DNA from: Bacteroidota bacterium
Lineage (GTDB): Bacteria; Bacteroidota; Bacteroidia; Chitinophagales; JADIYW01
Direction of reading: 5' to 3'
Assembly: GCA_963169645.1 (NCBI GenBank)
Contig: CAUJCO010000013.1
Span: forward strand, 719,923-783,922
Length of the DNA stretch: 64,000 nt
Shown here piece after piece: positions 53,751 to 63,143 of the stretch; positions within the stretch are counted from its first letter, which is position 1; every line of letters starts with the position of its first letter. The notes beneath the pieces are model-generated. The model had not been told where the DNA came from. It saw nothing but the letters and a program-made list of their open reading frames with translations, and did no database searches. A program made the translations under genes and the position numbers.

Positions 53751-54533
53751 TTAGGTGCGATCAATATCTTTAAATCGCAAGTCGTTTTCATAGTAGAATA
53801 GATCCCATTTCCCATTCGCGTATTCAAGTGCGGTAAGGTTTTCCACCCAATCTCCACTGTTTAAATACATGGCTTTTCCATTTTCGGAAAAAACTTGTCT
53901 GATTTGTGGTTTATGAATGTGTCCGCAGATGATGTAATCGAAACCTTCTTCGATGCCAATTTCGATAGCAACATCTTCAAAATCTTGAACTTTACTTTTT
54001 ACAACAGATTTTACTTTGTCTTTGATGTATTTAGAGATGAAGATTTTATCTTTCCCGTATTTCATCCGCACATTGTTGATGAAACGGTTGAGTTGCCATA
54101 TTTTATCGTAGGTTCTGCCGCCAAGCTTAGCGAGCCATCGTGCCGAACCGCCAACGGATAAGTCGTATTTGTCACCATGGAAAATCCAATGTTTCTTTCC
54201 ATCAACTTCTAAGATAATCTCATCACGTAGCTGTAAGGTATCAAACTTGTATCCGGAAAAGTTTCGCATTTGGTCGTCATGGTTTCCCGTAATATAATAA
54301 ACCGGTATTCCTTGGCGAGCCATATCTAAAATTAAAAAAACATTTTCTATGTGCTCTTGAGGAAAGTAGCCGGCGCCAAAATTCCAAATATCTAACCAAT
54401 CACCGTTGATAATCAGTATAGTAGGGTCAATACTTTTTAGATAACGATTAAGTTCTGCCGCGTGGCATGCCCGCGTGCCCAGATGGATATCCGAGATGAT
54501 GCAGATTTCTATATTTCTTTTATGTTCCGCCAC
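53751..54533 (-). CDS. UDP-2,3-diacylglucosamine diphosphatase-like metallophosphoesterase
   Basis: 260 aa calcineurin-type phosphatase with the full metal-binding series: SDIHLG (14-19), GDWLD (44-48), GNHDD (83-87), IFHGDKYD, and ICGHIHKP (about 205). The pattern matches the LpxH/LpxH-like group of Bacteroidota. LpxH removes UMP from UDP-2,3-diacylglucosamine in lipid A synthesis; the LpxH assignment rather than another phosphatase is likely but not certain. Confidence 0.83.
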   Translation of the reverse strand: MAEHKRNIEICIISDIHLGTRACHAAELNRYLKSIDPTILIINGDWLDIWNFGAGYFPQEHIENVFLILDMARQGIPVYYITGNHDDQMRNFSGYKFDTLQLRDEIILEVDGKKHWIFHGDKYDLSVGGSARWLAKLGGRTYDKIWQLNRFINNVRMKYGKDKIFISKYIKDKVKSVVKSKVQDFEDVAIEIGIEEGFDYIICGHIHKPQIRQVFSENGKAMYLNSGDWVENLTALEYANGKWDLFYYENDLRFKDIDRT

Positions 54534-54656
54534 TGCTTTAAAGTTAAGGAGATAAAAAATAAAATTTATTTATTTTTCATTAAATAAGTGTGTATTTTAA
54601 ATGATGTGCCTTAAAATCATAATTTGTTTAGTAAAAATTATTTAACACGAAAATTA

Positions 54657-54687
54657 TTTGAATTTTTGTGCCTATTTATGATATTTG
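54657..54687 (+). promoter_or_regulatory. Possible promoter of the glutamine synthetase gene
   Basis: TTTG (54657-54660), a 19-bp spacer, and GATATTTG (54680-54687) resemble the -33/-7 pair; only the first T of the -7 box differs. The start codon lies 43 bp downstream. Confidence 0.45.
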
Positions 54688-54730
54688 TCTTACAAAGTTA
54701 AAATATTATTCACATTTTTAAAATTATAAC

Positions 54731-55756
54731 ATGTCATACGCAAAATTAGAGTACATTTGGTTAGATGGTTACAAACCAACTCAAAGCCTTCGTAGCAAAA
54801 CAAGAATTGAACGTGATTTTTCCGGAAATTTAGAAGATTGTCCGGTTTGGTGTTTTGATGGATCTTCTACGGAGCAAGCTCCGGGTGGCTCATCAGATTG
54901 CTTATTGAAACCGGTTTTTATTTGCCAAGATCCGGCTCGTAAATTTGGTTACTTAGTAATGTGTGAAGTATTGTCTCCGGATGGTACACCACACGAATCC
55001 AATGGACGTGCAACAATTGACGATGATGACAACGATTTCTGGTTTGGTTTTGAACAAGAATATTTTATTTGGGATTTAAAGATAGATAAACCGATTGGTT
55101 GGTCAGATTTTACACCAAGCGGCGAGCCTGGACCACAAGGACCGTATTACTGTTCGGTAGGTGCCGGAAAAGCAGTAGGTAGATATATTGTAGAAGAACA
55201 TTTAGATTTATGTTTAGAAGCCGGATTAAATGTAGAAGGAATTAACTCTGAAGTAGCAATTGGACAATGGGAATTCCAAGTGTTCGCAAAAGGTGCTAAA
55301 TCTGCCGGCGACCAAACTTGGATAGCTCGTTATTTAATGGAGCGTGTGGCTGAAAAATATGGCTATGCTATCAACTGGCATTGCAAACCATTGGGTTCCG
55401 AAACAGACTGGAACGGTTCCGGTATGCATGCAAACTTCTCAAACGATGTGTTACGTACTTGCGGAAGCAAAGAAACATACGAGACAATCTGTAATTCATT
55501 CGCTCCATATGTAAAAGAACATATTGATGTATATGGTGCTGATAACCATTTGAGATTAACCGGAAAACATGAAACACAATCTATCGATAAATTTTCATTT
55601 GGTGTATCGGATAGAGGTGCATCCATTCGTATTCCAATTGCTACTGTTGATAAAGGCTGGAAAGGCTGGTTAGAAGATCGTCGACCTAACTCTGCTGCAG
55701 ATCCATATAAAGTGGCAGCAAGAATTGTGAAAACAGTGAAAACTGCAAACGTTTGA
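54731..55756 (+). CDS. Glutamine synthetase, type II (eukaryote-like)
   Basis: 341 aa, shorter than the 440-470 aa type I enzymes and like GSII. LEYIWLDGYKPTQSLRSKTR begins the beta-grasp domain. WCFDGSSTEQAPGGSSD is the Asp/Ser latch, FGFEQEYF and SEVAIGQWEFQVF carry the metal-binding Glu residues, and NWHCKPLGSETDWNGSGMHA and the ASIRIPIAT segment are the ATP/glutamate loops. It forms glutamine from glutamate and ammonia. A terminator follows. Confidence 0.95.
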   Translation: MSYAKLEYIWLDGYKPTQSLRSKTRIERDFSGNLEDCPVWCFDGSSTEQAPGGSSDCLLKPVFICQDPARKFGYLVMCEVLSPDGTPHESNGRATIDDDDNDFWFGFEQEYFIWDLKIDKPIGWSDFTPSGEPGPQGPYYCSVGAGKAVGRYIVEEHLDLCLEAGLNVEGINSEVAIGQWEFQVFAKGAKSAGDQTWIARYLMERVAEKYGYAINWHCKPLGSETDWNGSGMHANFSNDVLRTCGSKETYETICNSFAPYVKEHIDVYGADNHLRLTGKHETQSIDKFSFGVSDRGASIRIPIATVDKGWKGWLEDRRPNSAADPYKVAARIVKTVKTANV

Positions 55757-55781
55757 TGTGTAATAATAGAAGTATTTTGTG

Positions 55782-55810
55782 AGGCTGTTGTTTTCAACAG
55801 CCTTTTTCTT
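55782..55810 (+). terminator. Intrinsic terminator of glutamine synthetase
   Basis: AGGCTGTTG and CAACAGCCT form a 9-bp stem around TTTT, followed by TTTTCTTT, 25 bp after the stop. Confidence 0.88.
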
Positions 55811-55839
55811 TATTATTTAGCATATAAATGGATAGAATT

Positions 55840-56526
55840 TTATTGCAATTGTTGCTCAAAAAAATCACTCATACGCTGAAATGCTTTTTCACCTTGTTTG
55901 TTGTTGAAGAAAAAATGTGGAATGCCATGCGGCAAATTATACCAATGACTTTCTAAATTTCCATTTAATTCTTTTTCTAATTGCTTAACGCGCCATATAG
56001 GACAAAATCCATCGATATATACAAAATGACCTTGTATTTTCTTACGAATTAAAGAGGTGCAGTTTTTAGGTGCTCCACTTCCTTTTAATCCAAATGAATG
56101 ATGAAACACAACCGGTGCTTTTACTTCCGGACGAATGGCAGCATGCAACACAAAACCGCCGGTTAAACATTGACCAACCAAACCAATGTTATCCTCATCC
56201 ACTTTATCTAAGGTCCTGAAGGCATCTAAAATTTCAAAAAATTCAGCTAAAGGAGCATTGTTGTTTGCTTCATTATTACGAACATAACTGCTCATTAGAA
56301 ATTGTACACAATATTTTTGTAATGAGGAGCCACCACTGTATAAATCCGGAATGATGACATTGTAATTTCCGGTTTCTCTTAGTATTTCGGCACTTTTATG
56401 CGTTGTCTTCTGGATGCCTGTTAAATCCGGTAAAAACAAAATGCCCGGTCTTTTTTCATTTCCATCTGCAGCATATAAATAAGCATCTATGGTTCGGTTA
56501 CTTAGTGGTAATTGTATTTTTTGCAT
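55840..56526 (-). CDS. Dienelactone hydrolase-family protein
   Basis: 228 aa alpha/beta hydrolase. The nucleophile elbow has Cys120 in GLVGQCLTGGF, the acid Asp is in VYIDGFCPIW, and the His is in LPHGIPHFFF, the C-D-H triad of DLH enzymes. LPDLTGIQKTTH resembles the oxyanion region. The substrate is unknown; esterase or lactonase activity is the safe call. It lies 17 bp downstream of the siroheme synthase domain gene. Confidence 0.82.
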   Translation of the reverse strand: MQKIQLPLSNRTIDAYLYAADGNEKRPGILFLPDLTGIQKTTHKSAEILRETGNYNVIIPDLYSGGSSLQKYCVQFLMSSYVRNNEANNNAPLAEFFEILDAFRTLDKVDEDNIGLVGQCLTGGFVLHAAIRPEVKAPVVFHHSFGLKGSGAPKNCTSLIRKKIQGHFVYIDGFCPIWRVKQLEKELNGNLESHWYNLPHGIPHFFFNNKQGEKAFQRMSDFFEQQLQ

Positions 56527-56543
56527 AAAAACAAGATACCATT

Positions 56544-57119
56544 TTATTTTAGAAATCGTGCAGTTAATTCGTTTAATTTGCTGACTTTCTCTTCTAAATT
56601 TCCTTTTAAATTTGTTCGGTATGCATTTAAATTCAGAATTAAATCTTGCATATTTTCCGGTATTACTTCTTCAAAAAACTCACGCAATCGTTTTGATAAA
56701 GTAGGTGATTTTCCATTTGTTGAAATCGCGATTTTTAAATCACCTTTTGTAACGATAGAGCCCAAATAAAAATCGCATAACTCTGGTGCATCTGCCACAT
56801 TAATTAAGCATTTCTTTTCTTGAGCAGCTTTATAAATTAGCGTGTTTAATGCTGTATCATTGGTGGCAACAATCACCATTTTTTTATTATCTAAATCAGC
56901 TATTTCAAACGCTTTTTCCTGAATTTGCAAATTGAATGTAGGTTGGGCAAACTCATAAATGGAAGCAGAAACATTTTTTGCAACGAGCGTTATCAAAGCA
57001 TTCGGTGAGTTTTTAAAAATAAAATGTAATTTTTCCGTAGCAACTTTCCCTCCACCTACTAATAAAATGGGACATTTTTCCGGCTTAACAAAAATGGGAT
57101 ATAGCGTATTCATATTCAT
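56544..57119 (-). CDS. Precorrin-2 dehydrogenase/sirohydrochlorin ferrochelatase domain
   Basis: About 191 aa from ATG 57119 (an alternative ATG lies at 57113). It equals the N-terminal CysG/Met8 module: YPIFVKPEKCPILLVGGGKVATEKL is the NAD-binding start (about 6-30), VIVATNDTALN follows, and SIVTKGDLKIAISTNGKSPTLSKRLREFFEE is the catalytic Asp/Ser region. It forms siroheme from precorrin-2 and iron; the uroporphyrinogen methylase half is absent. An upstream TTG would add only nine residues. Confidence 0.88.
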   Translation of the reverse strand: MNMNTLYPIFVKPEKCPILLVGGGKVATEKLHFIFKNSPNALITLVAKNVSASIYEFAQPTFNLQIQEKAFEIADLDNKKMVIVATNDTALNTLIYKAAQEKKCLINVADAPELCDFYLGSIVTKGDLKIAISTNGKSPTLSKRLREFFEEVIPENMQDLILNLNAYRTNLKGNLEEKVSKLNELTARFLK

Positions 57120-57185
57120 TAACCACAAATTTAGAAAACATTCCAATGGATTAGAGTGATTATTTATGATAAAAATGTAGAAATA

Positions 57186-57217
57186 TTTGGTGGTTTATGG
57201 AAAATGATGTATTTTTG
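57186..57217 (+). promoter_or_regulatory. Consensus promoter of rimP-nusA-infB
   Basis: TTTG (57186-57189), a 20-bp spacer, and TATTTTTG (57210-57217), a full match to TTTG-N19..21-TAnnTTTG. Transcription should begin near 57222, about 50 nt before the rimP ATG. Confidence 0.7.
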
Positions 57218-57233
57218 CACCGAATTTGAATTG

Positions 57234-57260
57234 AAGAGGACTTGACAAAGTCCTCTTTTT
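57234..57260 (+). terminator. Leader terminator/attenuator before rimP
   Basis: AAGAGGACTT, loop GACA, and AAGTCCTCTT form a perfect 10-bp stem at 57234-57257, followed by TTT and C. No plus-strand gene ends upstream, so it can only act on the leader transcribed from 57222. Confidence 0.75.
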
Positions 57261-57273
57261 CGTTCTTATAGCT

Positions 57274-57747
57274 ATGGATAAATTGACACAATTAAAAGAT
57301 ATTATTGAAAATGAAATCACAGCCTATTTCACCGGCAAAGATTTATTTTTAGTAGATATCAAGGTGCTTTCGAATGGAAAAATAGAAATTTTTGCAGATA
57401 GCCCATCGAATATTACCATAGATGAATGCGTGCAAATTAGTAGATATATTCATCAGCACTTGGAAGTAAATAATCTAATGACAGATAATCTTTCGTTAGA
57501 TGTTTCTTCACCTGGAATTGATGAACCATTAAAAGTGCCGCAACAATTTCAAAAACAATTGAACAAGCAAGTAGATGTAGTATTGAAAAATGGCTTGAAA
57601 TTTACAGGTGAATTGTTGAGTGCCGATGAGCTAGAAATAAAAATTAAAGAAGTTATTAAAATAAAAAAATCAGAAACAATAGAAGAACATACTTTCCGTT
57701 TCGACGAAATTAAATCAGTAAAAAAACACTTCAATTTTAAACTATAA
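57274..57747 (+). CDS. rimP: Ribosome maturation factor RimP
   Basis: 157 aa, normal RimP length. The alpha/beta N-domain includes KDLFLVDIKVLSNGKIEIFA and the core ITIDECVQISRYIHQHLE (about 47-64), with NLSLDVSSPGIDEPLKVPQQ (about 73-92), the most conserved segment. The C-terminal SH3-like part ends FRFDEIKSVKKHF. It assists 30S subunit maturation. It is first in the rimP-nusA-infB operon, 5 bp before nusA. Confidence 0.93.
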   Translation: MDKLTQLKDIIENEITAYFTGKDLFLVDIKVLSNGKIEIFADSPSNITIDECVQISRYIHQHLEVNNLMTDNLSLDVSSPGIDEPLKVPQQFQKQLNKQVDVVLKNGLKFTGELLSADELEIKIKEVIKIKKSETIEEHTFRFDEIKSVKKHFNFKL

Positions 57748-57752
57748 TTGTT

Positions 57753-58991
57753 ATGAACAGTGGAGAATTAGTAGAATCAATTTCGGAGTTTAAAGACTTT
57801 AAGAACATCGACCGACCAACCATGATGCGGGTGTTGGAAGATGTATTTAAAACGCTTTTGAGAAAAAAATATGGCTCCGACCAAAATTTTGATGTTATCG
57901 TAAATACCGAAAAAGGTGATCTCGAGATTTGGAGAAGACGAACCATTGTAGAAGACGGTAAATTGGAAGACCGCTTAGCAGAAGTAGAAATTTCTGTGGC
58001 CAAAACCATCGAGCCGGATATGGAAGTTGGTGAAGAACTATACGAACCGATTACTATAGAATCATTCGGGCGTCGTGCTATTTTAGCAGCTCGTCAAACC
58101 TTGATTTCTCGTGTACTCGATTTAGAGAAAGACGAAGTTTATAAAAAATACAAAGACCGCGTAGGGGATATTATTTCTGCAGAAGTATATCAAGTATGGA
58201 AAAAAGAAATTTTGTTGTTAGATGATGATAACAACGAATTGATTTTACCTAAAAGCGAGCAAATAAAATCAGACTTTTATAAAAAAGGCGATAGTATTCG
58301 AGCCGTAATTAAAAATGTAGAATTAAGAGGAAGTACACCTGTGGTTATTTTATCTAGAACAGATGGCTCATTCTTGGCTAAATTATTAGAACAAGAAGTG
58401 CCGGAAATTATGGATGGTTTAATCGTAATCCGTAAAATTGTGCGTGAGCCGGGTGAGCGTGCTAAAGTTGCTGTTGAGTCGTATGACGACAGAATAGATC
58501 CGGTAGGTGCATGCGTTGGTATGAAAGGTTCTCGTATTCATGGCATCGTTCGAGAATTGAGAAACGAAAATATCGATATCATCAATTATACCAATAATAT
58601 CAACTTACTTTTGCAGCGTGCATTAACTCCGGCAAAAATTGAAGGTATTGCATTAAATGATGAGAAAAAAAGAGCTGCCGTTTACTTAAAACCGGATCAA
58701 GTATCTTTAGCAATTGGTAAAGGCGGTTTTAATATTAAATTAGCATCTAAACTTTCCGGATACGAAATTGATGTATTTAGAGATACAGATACAGCACAAG
58801 AAGACGATGTGGATTTAGATGAATTTACAGACGAAATTGATGCTTGGATTATTGACATCTTAAAAGGAATTGGTTGCGATACGGCAAAATCTGTATTGGA
58901 ATTAGATAGAGATGAATTGGTTAGAAGAACCGATTTAGAAGAAGAAACGGTTGATGAAATAATCGCAATTTTAAAAGCAGAATTTGAATAA
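57753..58991 (+). CDS. nusA: Transcription termination/antitermination protein NusA
   Basis: 412 aa. The N-terminal RNA-polymerase-binding domain is followed by an S1 domain (about 130-200) and two KH domains marked by VGACVGMKGSRIHGIVREL (about 250-268) and SLAIGKGGFNIKLASKLSGY (about 320-339). The C-terminal helix-hairpin-helix-like stretch is ILKGIGCDTAKSVLEL to the end. It modulates pausing and intrinsic termination and may act on the hairpin in its own leader. Confidence 0.94.
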   Translation: MNSGELVESISEFKDFKNIDRPTMMRVLEDVFKTLLRKKYGSDQNFDVIVNTEKGDLEIWRRRTIVEDGKLEDRLAEVEISVAKTIEPDMEVGEELYEPITIESFGRRAILAARQTLISRVLDLEKDEVYKKYKDRVGDIISAEVYQVWKKEILLLDDDNNELILPKSEQIKSDFYKKGDSIRAVIKNVELRGSTPVVILSRTDGSFLAKLLEQEVPEIMDGLIVIRKIVREPGERAKVAVESYDDRIDPVGACVGMKGSRIHGIVRELRNENIDIINYTNNINLLLQRALTPAKIEGIALNDEKKRAAVYLKPDQVSLAIGKGGFNIKLASKLSGYEIDVFRDTDTAQEDDVDLDEFTDEIDAWIIDILKGIGCDTAKSVLELDRDELVRRTDLEEETVDEIIAILKAEFE

Positions 58992-59034
58992 CATGCAAAG
59001 TCTTTAGCCATTGTCATCGGTCATAGTTCAATAC

Positions 59035-59069
59035 ATGACTTATGACGCACGACTTATGACTTTCGACTA
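59035..59069. repeat. Period-7 array between nusA and infB
   Basis: Five heptamers of the form ATGACTT (ATGACTT, ATGACGC, ACGACTT, ATGACTT, TCGACTA). It lies 11 bp before infB. The array resembles the CTACTTA arrays at 7183 and 7371 read in a shifted phase. Confidence 0.7.
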
Positions 59070-59079
59070 AAAAAATAAC

Positions 59080-61791
59080 ATGTCCGAGATCAAAATACAT
59101 AGATTAGCAAGTGCTGCCAAAGACCTTAACGTTGGTATTTCTACTATTGTAGAAACCTTACACGCCAAAGGCTTTAAAGATGTGGCAAGCACACCCAATA
59201 CCAAGCTCACAGAAGAGCAATACGAAATTTTATTGCGAGAATTTCGCAGTGACATGGTGGCGAAAGAAAAAGCAGAGGCCATCAATATCGGCAAACGCAA
59301 AGAAGAAGAACTTACTATTAAAGAAGTTTTAAAAGAAACACCGAAAGTAGAAGAAGAATTTATTGCAGTAAAGCACGAAATTGAAGCACCAAAAGTACTT
59401 GGTAAAGTAGATTTAGATAAACCAAAAAAATCTAAAACACCCAAAGAAGAACCTGTTGCAAAAATAGAAGAGAAGGTGGAAACACCAATCGTTCCGGAGG
59501 TTGAAGTTCCAAAAGAAGAAATTAAAATAAAAGAAGAACCAACAATTGAAATTGTTGAAGAAAAGAAAAATGAAGTAACACCACCGGTTGAAGAGTTTAT
59601 CAGAGCAAAAACAGAAACGCTCAGCGGACCTAAAATTTTAGGTAAGATAGAATTGCCTATCAAACAAGAACGAAGACCGGAAGATATTTTTAGAGACGAA
59701 GAGAAGGCAAAAAGAGATAAAGAACGAGAAAAACAAAAAGAAGGCAGAAATGCCAACCAAAAAAGAACACGTATTGTTCAAAATAGAGTTGATATCAAGA
59801 AATTTGAACCTTCTGCTAAAGACAATAGACCATCTAAAACCGTAGGCGGTAAACATGATAAACGAGGTGTAAAACCAGCAGATACAAAAGAAGGTATTTC
59901 TGAAAAAGATATCCAAGATAAAATTCGTTCCACAATGGCAAAATTGCAAGGAACGAAAACAAAATCCGATCGCTCTAAATACAGAAAATCAAAAAGAGAA
60001 GACCATGCTGCCAGAGCAGAAGGGGATGAATCAGATGATAAAGTATTACAATTAACCGAGTTTATCACCGTAAGTGAACTCGCAGGTTTGATGGACGTAT
60101 CTCCAACTCAGGTTATCAGTTCTTGCATGGGTTTGGGTGTCTTTGTATCCATTAATCAACGGTTGGATGCGGAAGTAATTGAGTTGGTTGCCAGCGAATT
60201 TGGCTTCGAAATACAATTTATCAACTTGGCTGATGAAAGCGATGAAGATGAAGAAGAACAAGATAATCCGGAAGATTTAGTAAAAAGACCACCCATTGTA
60301 ACCATCATGGGACACGTCGATCACGGTAAAACTTCCTTACTCGACTATATCCGAAGTGCCAATGTTGTTTCCGGTGAAATGGGTGGAATTACCCAACATA
60401 TCGGTGCTTATGAAGTGGTAACCGCAAATAACGAACGCATCACTTTCTTAGATACACCCGGACACGAAGCATTTACAGCAATGCGTGCGCGTGGTGCCAA
60501 ATTAACGGATATCGTTGTTATCGTAATTGCAGCAGATGATGCTATCATGCCTCAAACGAAAGAAGCTATTTCACATGCACAAGCAGCTGAAGTTCCAATG
60601 ATTTTTGCTATCAATAAAATTGATAAGGAAGGAGCAAATCCCGATAATATTCGAAACCAATTATCACAAATGAATATTTTGGTAGAAGAATGGGGTGGAA
60701 AATTCCAATGCCAAGAAATATCTGCTAAAAAAGGAATTAATATAGACCGTTTGTTGGATAAAATTGTGTTAGAATCTGAATTGTTAGATTTGAAAGCAAA
60801 CCCAAATAAAGCAGCAATAGGCTCTGTGATTGAAGCACAATTAGATAAAGGTCGTGGTTTTGTATCTACAATTATGGTACAAGAAGGTACCTTGGAAATT
60901 GGTGATTTTATCGTAGCCGGCCAATACTATGGAAAAGTAAAAGCCATGAGCAACGAGCGTGGTCAACGCATCGAAAAAGCCGGCCCATCTTCACCTGTTC
61001 AAGTATTAGGTTTATCAGGCGCACCTACAGCAGGCGATAAAATAAAAGTGTACGATGACGAGAACGAAGGAAAAGAAATTGCAACCAGACGTTCTACCAT
61101 CATTCGCGAACAAGGTATGCGTGCGAAAAAACACATTACGTTAGATGAAATCGGACGTCGTTTGGCATTGGGTAATTTCAAAGAATTGAACTTAATTATC
61201 AAAGGTGACGTAGATGGTTCTGTGGAGGCATTGAGCGACTCTTTATTAAAATTATCAACGGAAGAAATTCAAGTTAATGTAATTCATAAAGGTGTTGGTG
61301 CTATCAGTGAATCCGATGTATTGTTGGCTTCAGCATCTGATGCAATAATCTGTGCTTTCCAAGTGCGTCCATCTATGAATGCGAAGTCTTTGGCTGAGAA
61401 AGAAGATATCCAAATCAAATATTACAATATTATTTACGACGCAATCGAAGAAATTAAAGCTGCGATGGAAGGGTTGTTAGAACCAAAATTAGAAGAGAAA
61501 ATCGTTGGTAATATTGAAATTCGCGAAGTATTTAAAGTGAGCAAAGTAGGTACAATTGCCGGATGTTATGTGTTAGATGGAAAAGTAGCTCGCTCCAACA
61601 AAATCCGAATTATACGAGATGGTATCGTGGTACACAGTGGCGACTTAGATTCTTTAAAACGTTTCAAAGATGACGTAAAAGATGTAACAAAAGGATACGA
61701 ATGTGGTTTGAAAATTAAAAACTACAATGATATTCAAGTGGGTGACATTGTAGAAGCATACGAAGAAGTAGAAGTAAAACGTAAGTTGTAA
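59080..61791 (+). CDS. infB: Translation initiation factor IF-2
   Basis: 903 aa. A long Lys/Glu/Pro-rich N-terminal extension (about 80-340) is typical of large IF-2 forms. The GTPase has G1 GHVDHGKT (411-418), a G2-like ITQHIGAY, G3 [10 protein letters not shown]4 NKID and G5 SAKKGIN. Domains II-IV follow, with the fMet-tRNA-binding C2 domain at the end. It joins initiator tRNA and the 50S subunit to the 30S complex. A strong terminator follows. Confidence 0.96.
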   Translation: MSEIKIHRLASAAKDLNVGISTIVETLHAKGFKDVASTPNTKLTEEQYEILLREFRSDMVAKEKAEAINIGKRKEEELTIKEVLKETPKVEEEFIAVKHEIEAPKVLGKVDLDKPKKSKTPKEEPVAKIEEKVETPIVPEVEVPKEEIKIKEEPTIEIVEEKKNEVTPPVEEFIRAKTETLSGPKILGKIELPIKQERRPEDIFRDEEKAKRDKEREKQKEGRNANQKRTRIVQNRVDIKKFEPSAKDNRPSKTVGGKHDKRGVKPADTKEGISEKDIQDKIRSTMAKLQGTKTKSDRSKYRKSKREDHAARAEGDESDDKVLQLTEFITVSELAGLMDVSPTQVISSCMGLGVFVSINQRLDAEVIELVASEFGFEIQFINLADESDEDEEEQDNPEDLVKRPPIVTIMGHVDHGKTSLLDYIRSANVVSGEMGGITQHIGAYEVVTANNERITFLDTPGHEAFTAMRARGAKLTDIVVIVIAADDAIMPQTKEAISHAQAAEVPMIFAINKIDKEGANPDNIRNQLSQMNILVEEWGGKFQCQEISAKKGINIDRLLDKIVLESELLDLKANPNKAAIGSVIEAQLDKGRGFVSTIMVQEGTLEIGDFIVAGQYYGKVKAMSNERGQRIEKAGPSSPVQVLGLSGAPTAGDKIKVYDDENEGKEIATRRSTIIREQGMRAKKHITLDEIGRRLALGNFKELNLIIKGDVDGSVEALSDSLLKLSTEEIQVNVIHKGVGAISESDVLLASASDAIICAFQVRPSMNAKSLAEKEDIQIKYYNIIYDAIEEIKAAMEGLLEPKLEEKIVGNIEIREVFKVSKVGTIAGCYVLDGKVARSNKIRIIRDGIVVHSGDLDSLKRFKDDVKDVTKGYECGLKIKNYNDIQVGDIVEAYEEVEVKRKL

Positions 61792-61848
61792 TAAGTTGCT
61801 TCTTATGCATTCAAAAATTTGCAAGCAAATATTTTGATGTCAATATTT

Positions 61849-61879
61849 AAATGGTTGTCATAATCGACAACCATTTTTT
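61849..61879 (+). terminator. Terminator of the rimP-nusA-infB operon
   Basis: AAATGGTTGTC and GACAACCATTT pair as an 11-bp stem around ATAATC, followed by T-run TTTTTT (61874-61879). The T-run meets the stop codon of the convergent small gene. Confidence 0.9.
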
Positions 61880-62132
61880 ATTTATAAAAAAACAATAAAC
61901 TCAGTAAGGAAATAACAACACCAGCAAATAAGATGCTCCATACTAATTTAAATCGTAAAGCGTCAGGCTCCATTTGTTTTCCTTTTTTCCAAGTATAAAA
62001 CGAAATCAACCCAATAGGAAACGACATCAACACGTTGGCATAATAAGACCAAAAAAAAGAAGTGAGTGCAAACCAAATGGCACAAATCAACGATGCATAA
62101 AAATAGCGGGTAGCTTTTTTGGATGTTTCCAT
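61878..62132 (-). CDS. Small membrane protein, unknown
   Basis: 84 aa with three predicted helices (about 10-30, 33-48 and 62-82) and a basic loop KKGKQ. No family is recognised. It stands alone, convergent with infB. The clean ORF and regular helix spacing make it a probable gene, but nothing indicates its function. Confidence 0.65.
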   Translation of the reverse strand: METSKKATRYFYASLICAIWFALTSFFWSYYANVLMSFPIGLISFYTWKKGKQMEPDALRFKLVWSILFAGVVISLLSLLFFYK

Positions 62133-62454
62133 TTAATTTTTTTTACTAAAGTATCAATATCTAAAATAAAAGATTGAAAATTTGATATAAACAAATAAAC
62201 AAATTGAAACAAATATAAATAATTGAATAGTAGATGCTATCCTCTTTCCTTCAACTAATGCACATCTTAACCACTCATTAATTTAAACTTTCAGTAATAA
62301 TTGAAAGTATTGGATAATGTTAACTCAACTTTTTAATAAGTTTTTCGCTATTAACGCTTAAAATTCTACTAACAGCTAAATGAAATAAAAGTTTCAATTT
62401 TGCTTGAAAGTTTTGAACACTCAAATAAATTATTAAACATTAAAAATAAATGAA
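62133..62454. other. Intergenic region, no gene
   Basis: 322 bp between divergent small genes. It has a weak 7-bp palindrome (ACTTTCA/TGAAAGT, 62287-62308) and is very AT-rich. No RNA gene or clear promoter is seen. Confidence 0.5.
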
Positions 62455-63048
62455 ATGAAAAAAACAGTTTTATTAGCAGTCGGGTTATTGTTCGGTATTT
62501 CCATGTATGCAACAGATAATTTGGAAAATACGACAAGTACAGAAACTATCAGCACCCAAACAGAAGAAAACCTTGATGTAACTGAAACTACTTTAGAAGA
62601 TGCAGAAGAAGTAGCTCCGGAAAGACGATTTTCTGCCATTACAGAGGTAGGTTCTGTTATCAGAAAAGACAAATCTTATTTTAGTGTATATCAAGTAGTT
62701 GGTATGCGCATCAATCCACATGTATTTATTGGACAAGGTTTAGGCGTGCAAGTAAGTAAAAACAAAGTATATCAGTTGCAAGCAACTTTGGATTTAAGAA
62801 CATATGTGTTGGATAAAAAAGTAACACCGATGTTTACGGTACAAGCCGGTATCAATAAATCAAATGAGTTGATGGATAATGAATCTAAAAAACTACATGA
62901 TATTCAATTTTTATTAAACGCAGGAACCGGTGTTTTAATAAAAGCAAAAGAAAATGCCTCTTTTACCATTAACGGTGGTTATGCATTATACACCGATTTT
63001 GCTAAAAACGTACATGCCGGATTTGTAAAAGTTGGTTATGTATTTTAA
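62455..63048 (+). CDS. Secreted outer-membrane-like protein, unknown
   Basis: 197 aa with a signal peptide (MKKTVLLAVGLLFGISMYA). A Thr/Glu-rich linker (about 20-58) precedes a region of alternating hydrophobic strands (FSAITEVGSVIR, VYQVVGMRIN, FTVQAGINKS, FTINGGYALY) ending in GYVF with a C-terminal Phe, like a small outer-membrane beta-barrel. No family name can be given. Alone, with a bidirectional terminator after it. Confidence 0.7.
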   Translation: MKKTVLLAVGLLFGISMYATDNLENTTSTETISTQTEENLDVTETTLEDAEEVAPERRFSAITEVGSVIRKDKSYFSVYQVVGMRINPHVFIGQGLGVQVSKNKVYQLQATLDLRTYVLDKKVTPMFTVQAGINKSNELMDNESKKLHDIQFLLNAGTGVLIKAKENASFTINGGYALYTDFAKNVHAGFVKVGYVF

Positions 63049-63093
63049 GTAGATGGATTCAGTTGAAATCCAATCTATCTAACCCGAAAAATA

Positions 63094-63128
63094 AAAGCGA
63101 TGCCAATGGAGATGCATCGCTTTTTTTA
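63094..63128. terminator. Bidirectional terminator
   Basis: AAAAGCGATGC and GCATCGCTTTT pair around a 10-nt loop and end in a T7 run (plus) and an A run (minus). It serves both the gene at 62455 and the convergent ligase gene at 63144. Confidence 0.8.
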
Positions 63129-63143
63129 TGCTCGTAACGATAG

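Noticed and set aside
54601-54645. 14-codon ORF (MMCLKIIICLVKII) before glutamine synthetase
   Set aside because: It lies upstream of the likely promoter and is not followed by a terminator/anti-terminator pair, so it is not a credible leader peptide.
62133-62454. Small RNA or riboswitch in the AT-rich gap
   Set aside because: Only a weak 7-bp palindrome is present; no known RNA fold is recognised.
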